Below, one piece after another: positions 49,201 to 59,739 of a DNA stretch of 64,000 nucleotides. Below the pieces are notes generated by a model, which had not been told where the DNA came from, did no database searches, and was given only the letters and a program-made list of their open reading frames with translations. The stretch covers positions 33,993,206-34,057,205 of the forward strand of contig NC_135360.1 in NCBI RefSeq assembly GCF_051622035.1. Direction: 5' to 3'. Origin of the DNA: Arctopsyche grandis (taxonomy: Eukaryota; Arthropoda; Insecta; Trichoptera; Hydropsychidae). Position 1 is the stretch's first letter. The number at the start of each line of letters is the position of its first letter. The translations under genes were made by a program, and so were the position numbers.

Positions 49201-49658
49201 CACAGCGAAGGTTCCTCTCCGAGGGGGAGCTAGTGCGCGCCGACCTCAACCGTCCCCGGCCGAACAACACCAGCGACAACATCCGTGAACTGGCCGGCTC
49301 TCCCCAGCGCGGCGTCTACCTCTGGAAGGACACCAGTCCCGGCCAGCCTCCGCCGAGAGACCTCTACCGGAGCAACCCAACGTCCCCCGCGGCGAGGCCG
49401 CCCCCTCCATACCATCCCGCCCTTCGGGGCGGAGTGCCTGTGCTTCCACCGCAGCCATCTCCTCACGCGCCTCGGAGACGAGCGCCACCGCATCACTCGG
49501 TACTGCCGGCCACTTCTCACCACCCTCGTCCCATGAGCTTCGTACGCGCTTTAGAAGTGTCGGATTCGTTGGCCGGTGGGCAGCCGCAGCAGATCCCCAA
49601 CCAGCAGTCTTCCGAGCGCGCCTCCGTCTACGACATGAACTATGAGATATCTGTATAG
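36714..49658 (+). CDS. Zdhhc8: Palmitoyltransferase, ZDHHC5/8 type
   Basis: Exons 36714..36805, 38210..38328, 38408..38565, 38642..38811, 40586..40780, 40876..41062, 43748..43956, 44048..44230 and 49079..49658; 630 aa, all phases consistent. It S-acylates cysteines of membrane proteins. Four hydrophobic segments are visible: two in exons 1-2 ([21 protein letters not shown]), two in exons 4-5. The zinc-binding CRD ([26 protein letters not shown]) leads to [19 protein letters not shown] with catalytic C129. [22 protein letters not shown] and NPFSRGC are typical of ZDHHC5/8. The long proline- and serine-rich tail includes [13 protein letters not shown] and [14 protein letters not shown], and ends EISV, the type II PDZ ligand of this subfamily. 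Introns total about 11 kb and carry many transposons. The last exon uses the third of three nearby AGs. Confidence 0.93.
37173..37204. repeat. (TA)n microsatellite
   Basis: About 16 AT units in Zdhhc8 intron 1. The rest of this intron (36806-38209) is AT-rich with nothing else recognisable. Confidence 0.8.
39140..40300. repeat. Interspersed repeat G, copy 1 (carries a mariner remnant)
   Basis: Shares AAAATATTTGCTACT, AGTGGAAGACTGCAACGTTG-like and TTTAATGCACCG blocks in the same order with 47863-48300. It lies in the intron after the DHHC exon. Two segments are absent from copy 2: the mariner at 39205-39770 and about 39895-40010. No coding capacity was recognised. Confidence 0.6.
39205..39770 (-). 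mobile_element. mariner-type element, internally deleted
   Basis: Perfect-looking inverted ends TTAGGGGTACCGGAAAGAAA flanked by TA on both sides. The minus strand codes [27 protein letters not shown] and RGDYIL, matching the transposase C-terminus (PDLAPSDYHLF in active relatives, so the last catalytic D is replaced here). About 566 bp of a typical 1.3 kb remains. Confidence 0.85.
41680..42190 (+). mobile_element. Solo LTR, family D (copy 1)
   Basis: TGTAACGAACGG to CGTCGCGTTACA, with CAAT on both sides. TATA-like TTTATATAGTCGG near 41799 and AATAAA near 42140. It lies in a Zdhhc8 intron. Copy 2 is at 60.3 kb in the other orientation. Confidence 0.75.
42571..42960. mobile_element. piggyBac-type non-autonomous element in a Zdhhc8 intron
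   Basis: CCCTCTGAATGCTGAT and ATCAGCACTCAAAGGG are inverted ends, each beside TTAA (42567-42570, 42961-42964). Inside is a perfect 16-bp palindrome, AACGCCGATCGGCGTT. 390 bp, non-coding. Confidence 0.7.
44022..44047 (+). repeat. (TA)n run forming the acceptor of Zdhhc8 exon 8
   Basis: About twelve AT units end in TATAG and abut the exon. The pyrimidine stretch (TTTTTTCTTTAACTAAT) is about 45 bases further upstream. Confidence 0.75.
44829..45371. mobile_element. hAT-type MITE in Zdhhc8 intron 8
   Basis: Inverted ends GGTGCTACTTTAGTATGC. Flanking 8-mers CATGTGAC and AATGTGAC match at 7 of 8 bases, which fits the 8-bp duplication of hAT. A second, inner inverted repeat (CTTAACTTAACCTAACCTATCCTGACCC) is present. 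Confidence 0.65.
45458..45590. repeat. Short palindromic MITE
   Basis: TTGAAGTGTATTTTCAGTTG and a near inverse form arms of about 45 bp. Single arms of the same family recur near 44548 and 45779-45830. Confidence 0.55.
46010..46494. mobile_element. Foldback element of a second family
   Basis: 485 bp with arms of about 200 bp: GGGCGAAATCACACAGCGGT at the left and the near inverse at the right, with TAT on both sides. GGTCGTTTTGGTATAGATCACTGTCAAGC is repeated inside. Non-coding. Confidence 0.65.
46495..47862. other. Zdhhc8 intron 8, unique part
   Basis: No gene or clear repeat recognised; AT-rich. Confidence 0.35.
47863..48300. repeat. Interspersed repeat G, copy 2
   Basis: Co-linear with 39772-40275 but without the mariner and without the 39.9-40.0 kb segment. 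TTTTATTCGATGCACAATA occurs twice inside. No coding potential. Confidence 0.6.
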
Positions 49659-51364
49659 GGTTGGCCTCGGCACTGAGCGTGCCACTTGCCATCTCCTCCC
49701 TTCCCCCGCTGAATTCACCATCAACTCCCCCCTTTCCCTGGCAGAGCTCAACTAAATATACAGAGGCACCAAAAAAACAAAATATATATATATCGTAACG
49801 TAACAATATACATACATATATTAATGAAAGTTGTGTTGTGTACAGAATTATTAAATAGTGCCATTTCAGCACAATTGCTTTAGACTCATTAATAGTTATT
49901 AGATATGTATATTATATCACATAAATATATATATATATATTTATGAACTGAATAAGGGTGTGCGATCTATATAGGTGGATGATGCCAATTTTGGGATATG
50001 GTGAAAGACATGGATGGTGTGAAGAGTTTATTTACATACATGTAATTAATAGTGCTGAAAAACTATGGTGAAAATATTATCATATTGTTAGTTATAAAAT
50101 TTCTTATCTTTGTGACTCATCTTGTATTAAATTGTTGTTCATTGTGTAATATCATGATGATGTGTCGCGTCGGAGTGACGCTCGACAGACAAGGCGGGCC
50201 TGCTCTCGGAACTGTCGTTTGGACTTTGGTAGCGGGCCTGGTATTGGAGATTGAGCGTCGGTCTGTCGCGTCCACATCAACTATATGTATATATATAGAT
50301 ACAAATGAAAACATTTTTAAAATTACTCCAATATCTGACTTATCGCCAATAAGTTTGATCGAAAGACACCTCTTCGAAACGAATGCCGTATTGAACCAAA
50401 TATAACAAAAAAAGCGCATTTTCGAATATCGTCAGAAAAAGTCTTTAGATTGCGTTATACTCGGGATAATACGGTGTATTCATTTGTATGCTTGTTTGTA
50501 TACATAAACATACATATATATTATATTCACCACATACATACATACATCCAAATATATTTACACTCATATTTTTATTTATTTAGTTAATGGAAGATTATGT
50601 AAATAAATTATTTAATGAAGACATTTTTTGATGATTTTCTAGTTATTATTTATTACTATATTATCCTCATGAGCATCCTCGACATTCATTCACTATTTGT
50701 TTTAATTTATTTCTGTTCGCATCACTCTATGGTGTGTTTGGGTAAGATCAAGAGGATTTAAAATCGTAATATTCATATGTGCAATGAGTGGCGTTGGCGT
50801 ATTTAGACTTTTCCTAGATTCGAAATATCAATTTTAAAATGAGACATATTCTTGTGACGGAGAACATATATGATTATGGAGACTAAGACTAAAAATTTAA
50901 TTTTTAGAACTATCTAGACATTTTGTATATTCTATTTTGATTGATTGATACGAGTCCGTGATGTTGTAACGATCGTACTTTAAAATTCAATTTATTGCGG
51001 ACTCCCTCGATGTGTGTTTTTTAATTCAGTACAAATTACTTTACATATATTTTGATGGTCGTATTTATCCATTGACTTAGTATGTTGAGCGATTGATTCG
51101 TCAACATATTTCAATAATGGCTTTTGTATCGGTATACGTTAAATTATTTTCTGTATTCATTACTTTTTGATGGAAATATATATTGAATTTTATGACTTTG
51201 ATTTAATTATATTGATATTATATGCATGATTCTTCTATTAGGAACGAAACTACAATCCTATCCTTTTCCCAAAAATAAACGAACGAATATATCGTATATA
51301 ATATAGGTATATTAGGTACAGAAGGCGCGTGCACAGTACTCACACAAATGCATTTTTCATATAC
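49659..51364. other. Zdhhc8 3' UTR and downstream flank
   Basis: No gene recognised. (TA)n at 49785 and 49925. Candidate AATAAA near 50601, but none is clearly the gene's poly(A) signal. Confidence 0.35.
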
Positions 51365-52210
51365 AGGCTATTGAAAGAAACACGCTAATATTTATATATT
51401 TTGCATTTGGAATAAATCCTTTTTCAGAACAGGCGTGAACTATTATTAGCATATTACTCTTATAAATCGGTACTCTGCAACCCTTGCTAGTTTCATCGGA
51501 CCATGATTTTGGCATCGTATGTATGTGAGCTATTTATATAGGATTCATCCGTGTAAACTATAGGGCGGCCTTGCAATCTATACACTTCTAATTTGGAAAG
51601 ATATATGGATCTCTTCAGTCGAATTACACTTTTTTCAATAAGTATTTGTTTATTATTTTTCATCTTTCTCCATTTGAAACCTAGCCTACGAACGATAACT
51701 CTTAACGAAGAAATTGCACCTTTAAATTTTAAACTATCTTTCAAAACTTCTAATAACTTTTGTAGGGTCGGAAATGTCTTATGAACTAGATGAAAATCGT
51801 AGATAGTTCGCCTGATGACCTCTTGATCAAAAATAATGAACTGTAGTTATTTTTGATAACCTTACACGATTTTTGCCCGGTGTCCTTAAAACAACTCGCA
51901 CAGTCGATGAAGATGTGGATGCTGCTCCATCGGATGACTCTGAAGATATAGGTTGTGTCGTTGATGGCTCCGATATTGAAGGTTGCGATGTTGGCGGTTT
52001 ATTAGCCACCACAAATTGATTTCGTACTTCACAAATAATTCGCTGAACAATTCTTTTAGAAACACCAGTCGCTTCCGCAGTTGAAGCATATAAATTTTTC
52101 ATACAACTATTTCTTTCGTCACTTTCACTATTCACTATACGATGCATTAAATAGTTGAAAACATTATACACAATTTCGCGAGATTGTCCCGTTAGTGTTT
52201 TCCCAGATCC
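51365..52210 (-). mobile_element. IS630/Tc1-like transposase relic
   Basis: Minus-strand order: KIGSGKTLTGQSREIVYNVFNY, then a helix-turn-helix-like STAEATGVSKRIVQRII, RTPGKNRVRLSK, after a frameshift VIRRTIYDFHLVHKTFPTL, LGFKWRKMKNN, and YTDESYINSSHTY (first catalytic D). After another frameshift come KSWSDETSKG and IIVHACSEKGFIPNA. The second and third catalytic residues are lost beyond 51365. Dead. Confidence 0.7.
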
Positions 52211-52849
52211 AATTTTATTATCATATATCCACTAATTCTAATGAACTAACTCCAATTAACCAATTAGCAAACAATATAAGAACGCGTTACGTCAGTTTGT
52301 GGGGGTTGATCGGTGAGTGACCAGTGAAACTGGAAATAATCACCTGTAGTGCACACTTTGAGCAATACAAAAAATAATTGTTGTTTCTGTCATGCTCGGA
52401 AAGTGGGTGCGTATGAAAGGGACCAACTGATTGTCCTAGAAAACAGATACAAAAAATCTTATTCATATCTTCACGGACACAATATACGTGTTTGTATTGG
52501 TACGTGCCAGCTTACGCTGCATGAGCTATAATTGTCTAATGTGTGTGTGTCAAGTGCTGTCCGTTAACACTGCTCCGTCTCTCTTTCTTCCCTTGGAATC
52601 ATATATTGTGGAAAGAGACGCGGCATAGTGTCACCTTGTTTACATTTATATGTATGTAAACTGTATATATATATTTCTACATTAGAACTTTTATTTTAGA
52701 GTTTTATGTTTTGAAGGGGGGGCGGTTTTAAAATCCTAGTTACAGCACTGTGTACATTATGATTACATAAGCCTTATAGATATAATCTTTCCTGTACTGG
52801 TGGAAATTTACGATTAGCTTGTAAAATAATGGTATATATTTGGTACCAT
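52211..52849. other. Unassigned intergenic DNA
   Basis: No gene seen. Confidence 0.3.
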
Positions 52850-54017
52850 AATAGTTGAAAACCCTACTTAAAGGTATAAATATTCGGCGGTTTTGGTTCG
52901 TGATTCATTCAGAGCTGAGAGGCCGATGGATCAAGAAAAATAAACTCTCCACTACTGCTGCATGTTTCACTCCGATCTCGGAAACTTCCCTCCACATCCA
53001 CGTTACATTATCATACATGTATTATTTAAGTTTGTTCACCGTCGGTGTTTGTGGTGTTGTATGACAGGAACGAGTAGGACAAAAATTAAAAACACAATTT
53101 TGATATGCTTATATTTTATTTACAATTGCAATTCGTATAAATGTGATTCAAAGTCTCGTATTACAAACACAAATAATTATGTTCATTCATTATTATTTGT
53201 GAGATCTTAAATGTACCAAAAAAGCATATTTTTGAGTAAATAATTTCAAACGAATGTCACATTTATATGATTGTATCCCATTGTGCAATTTTTCATGTGA
53301 CATGATGGTAGATTTTTGAGAAAATGATTTTAAACAAATTTCACGTCTTTTTCCCCGTGTGAGATCTTAAATGTAACACAAGATTATATTTTCGGTTAAA
53401 TGATTTTAAACAAATTCCACATTTGTATGATTGTATCCCAGTATGCAATTTTTCATGTGATTTTAGGCTGGATTTTCGAGTAAACGATTTTAAACAAATT
53501 TCACACTTGTAAAATTTTTCTCCCTTGTGAAACCATAAATGTACCACAAGCTCAGATTTTCGAGTAAATGATTTTAAGCAAATGTCACATTTATATGATT
53601 GTATCCCTGTATGTGATTTTTTATGAACCACTAAGTTACATTTTTGAGTAAACGATTTTAAACAAATGTCACACTTGTAAGGCTTTTCCCCCGTGTGAGA
53701 CCTTAAATGAACCACAAGATGAGGTTTTCGATTAAAATGATTTTAAAAAAATGTCACATTTGTGGTTTTATCCCGGTAGGCTTTTCCCCGTGTGAGATCT
53801 TAAATATAACACGAGGCTAGTTTTTTGGATAAATGATTTTAAGTAAATGTCACATTTGTGTGGTTGTATCCCAGTACGCAATTTTTCATGTTTCACAAGG
53901 CTAGATTTATAGATAAATCATTTTAAACAAATATCACATTTGTATTGTTGTATCCCAGTATGCAATTTTTCATGTGATACGAGGCTAGATTTTTGACAAA
54001 ATCATTTTAAACAAATT
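52850..54017 (-). pseudogene. Decayed fingers and common 3' flank of ZAD locus 3
   Basis: 53341-53715 still codes five C2H2 fingers in one frame (for example [21 protein letters not shown]). Other fingers between 53215 and 54017 are broken by stops and small deletions. The terminal hairpin and stop context lie near 53168-53204, and the common flank (GTTTGTTCACC...) lies near 53030. Confidence 0.75.
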
Positions 54018-54907
54018 TCACGTGTGAGAACTTAAATGTAACACAAGATCATATTTTCGAGTAAATGATTTGAAACATATGTCACATTTATGTGGTTTTA
54101 TCCCAGTGTGTAATACTTTATGTTGCACCAGATGACTTGTTTGAGTAAACGATTTTAAGCAAATGTCACATTTATGTGGTTTTATCCCAGTGTGTAATAC
54201 TTTATGTTGCACCAGATTACTTTTTTGAGTAAACGATTTTAAACAAATGTCACACTTGTAAGGCTTTTCCCCCGTGTGAGACCTTATATGTACCACAAGA
54301 TCAGTTTTTCGAGTAAATGATTTGAAACATATGTCACATTTATGTGGTTTTATCCCAGTGTGTAATTTTTCATGTCTCACAAGTCTACTTTTATGAGCAA
54401 ATGATTTCAAACAAATGTCACATTTGAACGGCTTTTCTATAGTATGTAAAACAAATTTAGATTTACTGAGAAATGTATGTGAACTAATCTCACAATTATT
54501 TTGGTGAATTGTCGGTAATGAAGGCTCATCGTCCCGTATTACATCTTCCAACAAAATTTCTTCAGTCTTGATCTTCGAACAATCATCTAACCTCAGTTGA
54601 GACGTTTCGTTGCTTCGAAAACAAGCCTTTCGAAAGCCGATTAACAATTCCAGATTGGTCTTACACGAAAGACAGACCGTGTCCGGCAGCCCGTCGCCCC
54701 TTTTAACCTGCAGATGAAAAACAGTAGGATTGAGCGGTGAGAAGATTAACCAAATGGGTTCACAATAGTTGTAACGTGTAAGAAGCAACCGACCTGAATT
54801 TGACAGCAGGTCCGAATGCGTTGCTCCAGACGCTCTGGATGAGAATCGCCGAAGATCGAGACGGAAGTGTCGGCCGGAGCTGATCCAAGACAAAGCCTAC
54901 ACTCCAT
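54018..54907 (-). CDS. ZAD-C2H2 zinc-finger protein, locus 3 (5 fingers)
   Basis: Model: complement(join(54018..54707, 54794..54907)), 267 aa. The ZAD exon is identical in plan to locus 1 (MECRLCLG...CCQIQ), followed by VKRGDGLPDTVCLSC and the IKTEEILLEDVIRDDEPS linker. Five fingers remain before a TGA created where part of a linker (GEKPYK) is missing: HLSSHT then stop. Many more fingers follow in broken frames, so this is a truncated gene or young pseudogene. It is the only copy on the minus strand. The shared promoter region (CACTTACCTGAAAGTTGG in other copies) is recognisable to about 55070. Confidence 0.72.
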
Positions 54908-55074
54908 CGTCCCGTTATTTAATCTGGCCAACGACTGGCTCGTCGCAACAGATCCACTGGACTTCACTTGCTATTTTTAGTGACACTTGTCTAAATTCGG
55001 TACTAGTTTTACCAACTTTCAGGTAAGTAAGCAACTGCAACTGCTCACTTACAACTTTGGGAAAATTGTATTTT

Positions 55075-55280
55075 TTTAATTGAGAATGACCTGATGATAC
55101 AAAAATGTATAAACCTATATACACTATAGATCAGAGCAACGTAACTTCTGGATATTAGCGGCACACATTGTTTACGACTCGTAGAGTTTGTCAACTACGT
55201 ACATATGTACATACGTACTTCATTGGAAATCGCTAGGTATTCCGTATATGCCCTTTTTCCAATATTTTAACACTTTAGTT
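55075..55280. other. Unassigned DNA upstream of ZAD locus 3
   Basis: Nothing recognised. Confidence 0.3.
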
Positions 55281-55447
55281 TAGTTATTTAGTCGGCTCAC
55301 TATATGACATGGTCGAGTTCGGTCACCTTCCTGCGAGTTGGGACCAACTCGCCCGTGTTCAGAGTCGCTACCGCAATCCGTCTCTGGCTTTCATAATAAA
55401 AGCACGTGCTTCAACATGCCAGTCGTCTCATTCGTTCATCTCCTATA
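55280..55447 (-). mobile_element. Short LTR-like repeat E, copy 3
   Basis: ATGACATGGTCGAGTTCGGT to CCAGTCGTCTCATTCGTTCATC match the inverse of copies at 23.6 and 36.0 kb. It is more diverged, with no clear flanking duplication. Confidence 0.55.
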
Positions 55448-55530
55448 GTGCTATTTATTCATGTTATAGCTTTTATTATTTTCCTTTTCATTTTTTTATC
55501 TTTGTAAAAATCTGTAATTGGACTCGGATG

Positions 55531-55643
<113 letters not shown>

Positions 55644-55789
55644 AATGATTTTTAAACGAGCCGAGACGTTTTGTATACGTCTCGCAGGGATAAAGTATGT
55701 GTGTGGTATGCATGGGAGAGACCGGATGCGTGTTGTTATGGTCACTTGTTGAAGAACAAGCCCGACGATATGGGTATAATAAATAGTTC

Positions 55790-56260
55790 TGTAGGCATAT
55801 AGTACAACTGAAATGATCTCATCAGGTCACTGCGACACATATCCAGGAAAGTCATTAACGCATGGCACACGCTCGCCTCGTCAAAAGGTCGACACGTGTT
55901 TCTATACACGTGTCTGGGAAACAAAGGAAGAACACACTGAACCCATAAAAACCACGAACTACGTCCAGGCGTATGAACCCATAAAACCACGCTCGCAGCA
56001 TAACTAGGGCAGCGCGAGTACCAAGAACAAAAGATTGCACGCGACACACTTCAACCCAAAACGTTTATAAAGCAACGCAGCAACCTCCACCGGCAGAGTG
56101 AGCTTCTAGAGTTCAACTAGATCACATCTCCGAAGAAACCTCTTCGTACATACAATAACCATTGTACCAAATTGAACAAAAATAAACGATCCTCTTTCAA
56201 ACTACACAACACGTGTTTCGTTAGATCGGGATATGGGCAACATACCTTCCCTGTCTTACA
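55790..56260 (+). mobile_element. Solo LTR, family C (copy 3)
   Basis: TGTAGGCATATAGTACAAC to CCTTCCCTGTCTTACA with GTTC on both sides (55786-55789, 56261-56264). Highly similar to copies 1 and 2, so fairly young. Confidence 0.78.
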
Positions 56261-56326
56261 GTTCTTTCTGAATCTGTGCGTTTCACTTGGAATCCTTCAC
56301 ATCCGGATCCTATATATATATTATAT

Positions 56327-57645
56327 GGGTCTACGTGACGAGACAGAATGTCGGAAATTACAGAAAACACAAATATCGGAAGGAAAAGATCAAAAAAAAA
56401 AGAGTGCATGGTAAACGGTACATGCTCACTTAATTTGCGCGAGCAGGATTAGAAATGAACGAAAAACCAAATATCGGAAGGCAAAGATCGAAAATCGAAA
56501 GATCTTAAGTCGAAAGATCAAAAAAAAAGAGTGCATGGTAAACGGTACATACTCACTTAATTTGCGTGAGCAGGATACAACAGGAACAAGAGTAATAGGC
56601 TTTTCCTCCCGTATTCTACGCGCGGACATTAAAGGTCTGTTCATACCTAGTCAGCACGTACCGACTTCAGCAGGTATCCGGCCGTACGAAAAGTATTCTT
56701 TGGTACATTTTGTATGGGTATATTCATACCAACCGTCACGTTTACGCCACGGCAGGCTTACAGCAGTACCCGACATTTCCTGTTCATACCTTACAGCAAC
56801 ATCCGTCAACGTATCGTATCCGTTTTTTTGGCCATCGTGGAAATATACACGCGAATTACGTGCCATGAGTCTGCCGCTTTGCTGTTTTGGACCAATTATC
56901 GATAGTGACAGTTGACAGCTGTTACAATCTTTCGACATGGTTTTGGCGCAAATATTTAAAAAAAAAATTAAATTTTTTACGGAAATATTTAAAAAAAAAA
57001 TTGTCCATCATCCACAAGCTCCTTATACAGTGTTCAAAACTCTCCTTCGGTTTTTTTATTTTTTAACATGGGATGCACATCAAAACGCCTCCGTGCTTTT
57101 TTATTGCCTTCTTGAGCTTCTTCTTCCAACAACAGCGCGATTATACATAATTTTTCTGAAACATTTTTGCTGACTTGTATTCTGACGCGTAGCTACGAAT
57201 GCACGTGTATGCATTCATATTGCAAGTACTCGACAATACGGCGTAAGCAATATTGCGCCGTATCGTCATGGCCTCTAATGTATAAGTAAGCCGATTTTGC
57301 CTTGCACTCGGCCAAATTGCTGTAAACGTGACGTGACCGCGACGTGTAGGTAGATATGAATAGAAATGTAACAAAATGACATATTTGAAACGGAGTCGTG
57401 CAGTGCTGAAGCCGTGCAGTGCTGTTAAGTATGAACAGACCTTAACACGGGAGGAAAAGCATGTTCCTCTTGTTCCTGTTGTATCCTGCTCGCGCAAATT
57501 AAGTGAGGATGTACGTGAGTATGTACCGTTTACCATGCACCCTTTTTTTTTTGATCTTTCGACTTAAGATTTTTCGATTTTCGATCTTTGCCTTCCGATA
57601 TTTGGTTTTTCGTGCATTTCTAATTCGATCCCGTGGGGTAGACCC
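56327..57645. mobile_element. Foldback element, copy 3, carrying a Harbinger-like insertion
   Basis: GGGTCTACGTGACGAGAC at the left and ...GGGGTAGACCC at the right. The left arm is partly duplicated (56340-56450 and 56455-56575). A Harbinger-like element sits near the centre of the palindrome. Confidence 0.65.
56633..57442 (-). mobile_element. Harbinger-like DNA transposon remnant, copy 2
   Basis: AGGTCTGTTCATAC ends, with TAA on both sides (56630-56632, 57443-57445). Shares the minus-strand transposase N-terminal remnant (RRFDVHP) with copy 1 and has about 220 bp more. Confidence 0.7.
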
Positions 57646-57906
57646 TCTAAAAATGTGTCGATTTGAAAATCTGATTGATATACTCAAAGTTCCCAGGGAA
57701 ATAGCGCGGTGTATTCCCGGGAATAAACCACGTTTTTTCCCGTCAGCAAATCTCTAGTTGTCAGTGAGCAGTTGCCCACTTACCTGAAAGTTGGTAAAAC
57801 TACATAGTACCAAATTTAGACAAAAGTGTCACTAAAAAATAGTTAATGAAGCCCAGTGGATCTGTTGCGACGAGTCACTCGTTGGCCAGTATTAAATACA
57901 GGGACG

Positions 57907-59291
57907 ATGGAGTGTAGGCTTTGTCTTGGATCAGCTCCGGCCGACACTTCCGTCTCGATCTTCGGCGATTCTCATCCAGAGCGTCTGGAGCAACGCATTC
58001 GGACCTGCTGTCAAATTCAGGTCGGTTGCTTCTTACACGTTACAACTATTGTGAACCCATTTGGTTAATCTTCTCACCGCTCAATCCTACTGTTTTTCAT
58101 CTGCAGGTTAAAAGGGGCGACGGGTTGCCGGACACGGTCTGTCTTTCGTGTAAGACCAATCTGGAATTGTTAATCGGCTTTCGAAAGGATTGTTTTCGAA
58201 GCAACGAAAAGGCCCAACTGAGGTTAGATGATTGTTCGAAGATCAAGACTGAAGAAATTTTGTTGGAAGACGTAATACGGGACGATGGGCCTTCATTACC
58301 GGCAATTCACCAAAATAATTGTGAAATTAGTTCACATACATGTCTCACTAAATCTAAACTTGTTTTACATACTATAGAAAAGCCGTTCAAATGTGACATT
58401 TGTTTGAAATCATTTACTCGAAAATCTAACCTCAAGACACATAAAAATACGCATACTGGGATAAAATCACACAAATGTGACATTTGTGTAAAATCATTTA
58501 ATCAAAAATATGATCTTGTGTTACATTTAAGATCACATACACATACTTACAAGTGTGAAACCTGTTTAAAACAATTTATCTATAAATCTAGCCTTGTGGC
58601 ACATGAAAAATCGCATACTGGGATAAGACCATACAAATGTGATATTTGCTTAAAATCATTTATCCATAAATATAAATTATTGTCACATGAAAAATTACAC
58701 GCTGGGATAAAACCACATAAATGTGAAATTTGTTTAAAATCGTTTAGTCGAAAATGCAACCTCCAATCACATGAAAAATCACACACTGGGATGAAACCAC
58801 ATAAATGTGACATTTGTTTGAAGTCATTTAATCAAAAAACTCATCTTGTGATACACTTAAGGTCTCACACGGGGGAAAAGCCGTACAAGTGTGAAATTTG
58901 TGTTAAATCATTTACTCAAAAATGTAACTTAGTGGTTCATAAAAAATCACATACTAAATGTGACATTTCCTTAAAATCATTTACTCGAAAACCTGAGCTT
59001 GTGGTAAATTTAAGGTCTCACACGGTAGGAAAATTATACAAGTGTGAAATTTGTTTAAAATCGTTTACTCGAAAATCCAACCTCCAAACACATGTAAAAT
59101 TGCACACTGGGATAAAATCATACAAATGTGGAATTTGTTTAAAATCATTTAATCGAAAATCTAACTTAGTGGTTCATGAAAAATTGCATACTGGGATACA
59201 ATCATACAAATGTGACATTTGTTTAAACTCATATACTCAAAAATATGATCTTGTGTTCCATTTAAGATCTCACACGGGGGAAAAGACGTGA
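57907..59291 (+). CDS. ZAD-C2H2 zinc-finger protein, locus 4 (10-11 fingers)
   Basis: Model: join(57907..58020, 58107..59291), 432 aa. Same ZAD exon and intron as its paralogues. Eleven finger positions; the eighth is degenerate (CDIS replaces the second Cys, and N replaces the first zinc-binding His in VVNLRSH), and the third has a shortened linker before it. Fingers differ from each other, unlike locus 1. The frame ends HTGEKT-TGA; finger remnants run on to the RSHK-TAA context at 59434, so even this best-preserved copy has probably lost its C-terminus. Expected role: ZAD-class nuclear DNA-binding factor; target unknown. Confidence 0.82.
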
Positions 59292-59433
59292 AATTTGTTT
59301 AAAATCATTATCTCAAAAATCTACCATCATGTCACATGAAAATTTGCATACTGGGATACAATCATATATGTAAATGTGATATTCGTTTAAAATTATTTAC
59401 TCAAAAATATGCTTTTTTGGTACATTTAAGATC

Positions 59434-59469
59434 TCACAAATAATAATGAATGAACATTATTATTTGTGA
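59434..59469 (+). other. 3' hairpin of ZAD locus 4
   Basis: The same 15-base arms and loop as at 11413-11448. The stem starts in the last SHK codons and includes TAA TAA TGA. Confidence 0.6.
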
Positions 59470-59550
59470 CTAGTATTTTGTGTTTATAATACGAGACTAA
59501 TCTCAAAACATGTCAATTTTTGAATCACATTTATACGAATTGCAATTGGA

Positions 59551-59556
59551 AATAAA
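59551..59556 (+). terminator. Polyadenylation signal of ZAD locus 4
   Basis: AATAAA in the conserved GGAAATAAAATATAAG context. Confidence 0.55.
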
Positions 59557-59739
59557 ATATAAGCATATCAGAATTGTGTTTTTAATTTTTGTCCTTCTCG
59601 TTCCTGTCATACAACACCACAAACACCGACGTTGCGCTCAAGTGGCAAACAAAATTAAATAATACATGTATAATAATGTAATGCATAAATAAATGTACAT
59701 AATAATAGGAACACGAGTGCGCTTAAAAATGAATTGTTG

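Noticed and set aside
49100-49872. Long minus-strand open frames opposite the last Zdhhc8 exon
   Set aside because: Shadows of a GC-rich coding exon, with no recognisable domain.
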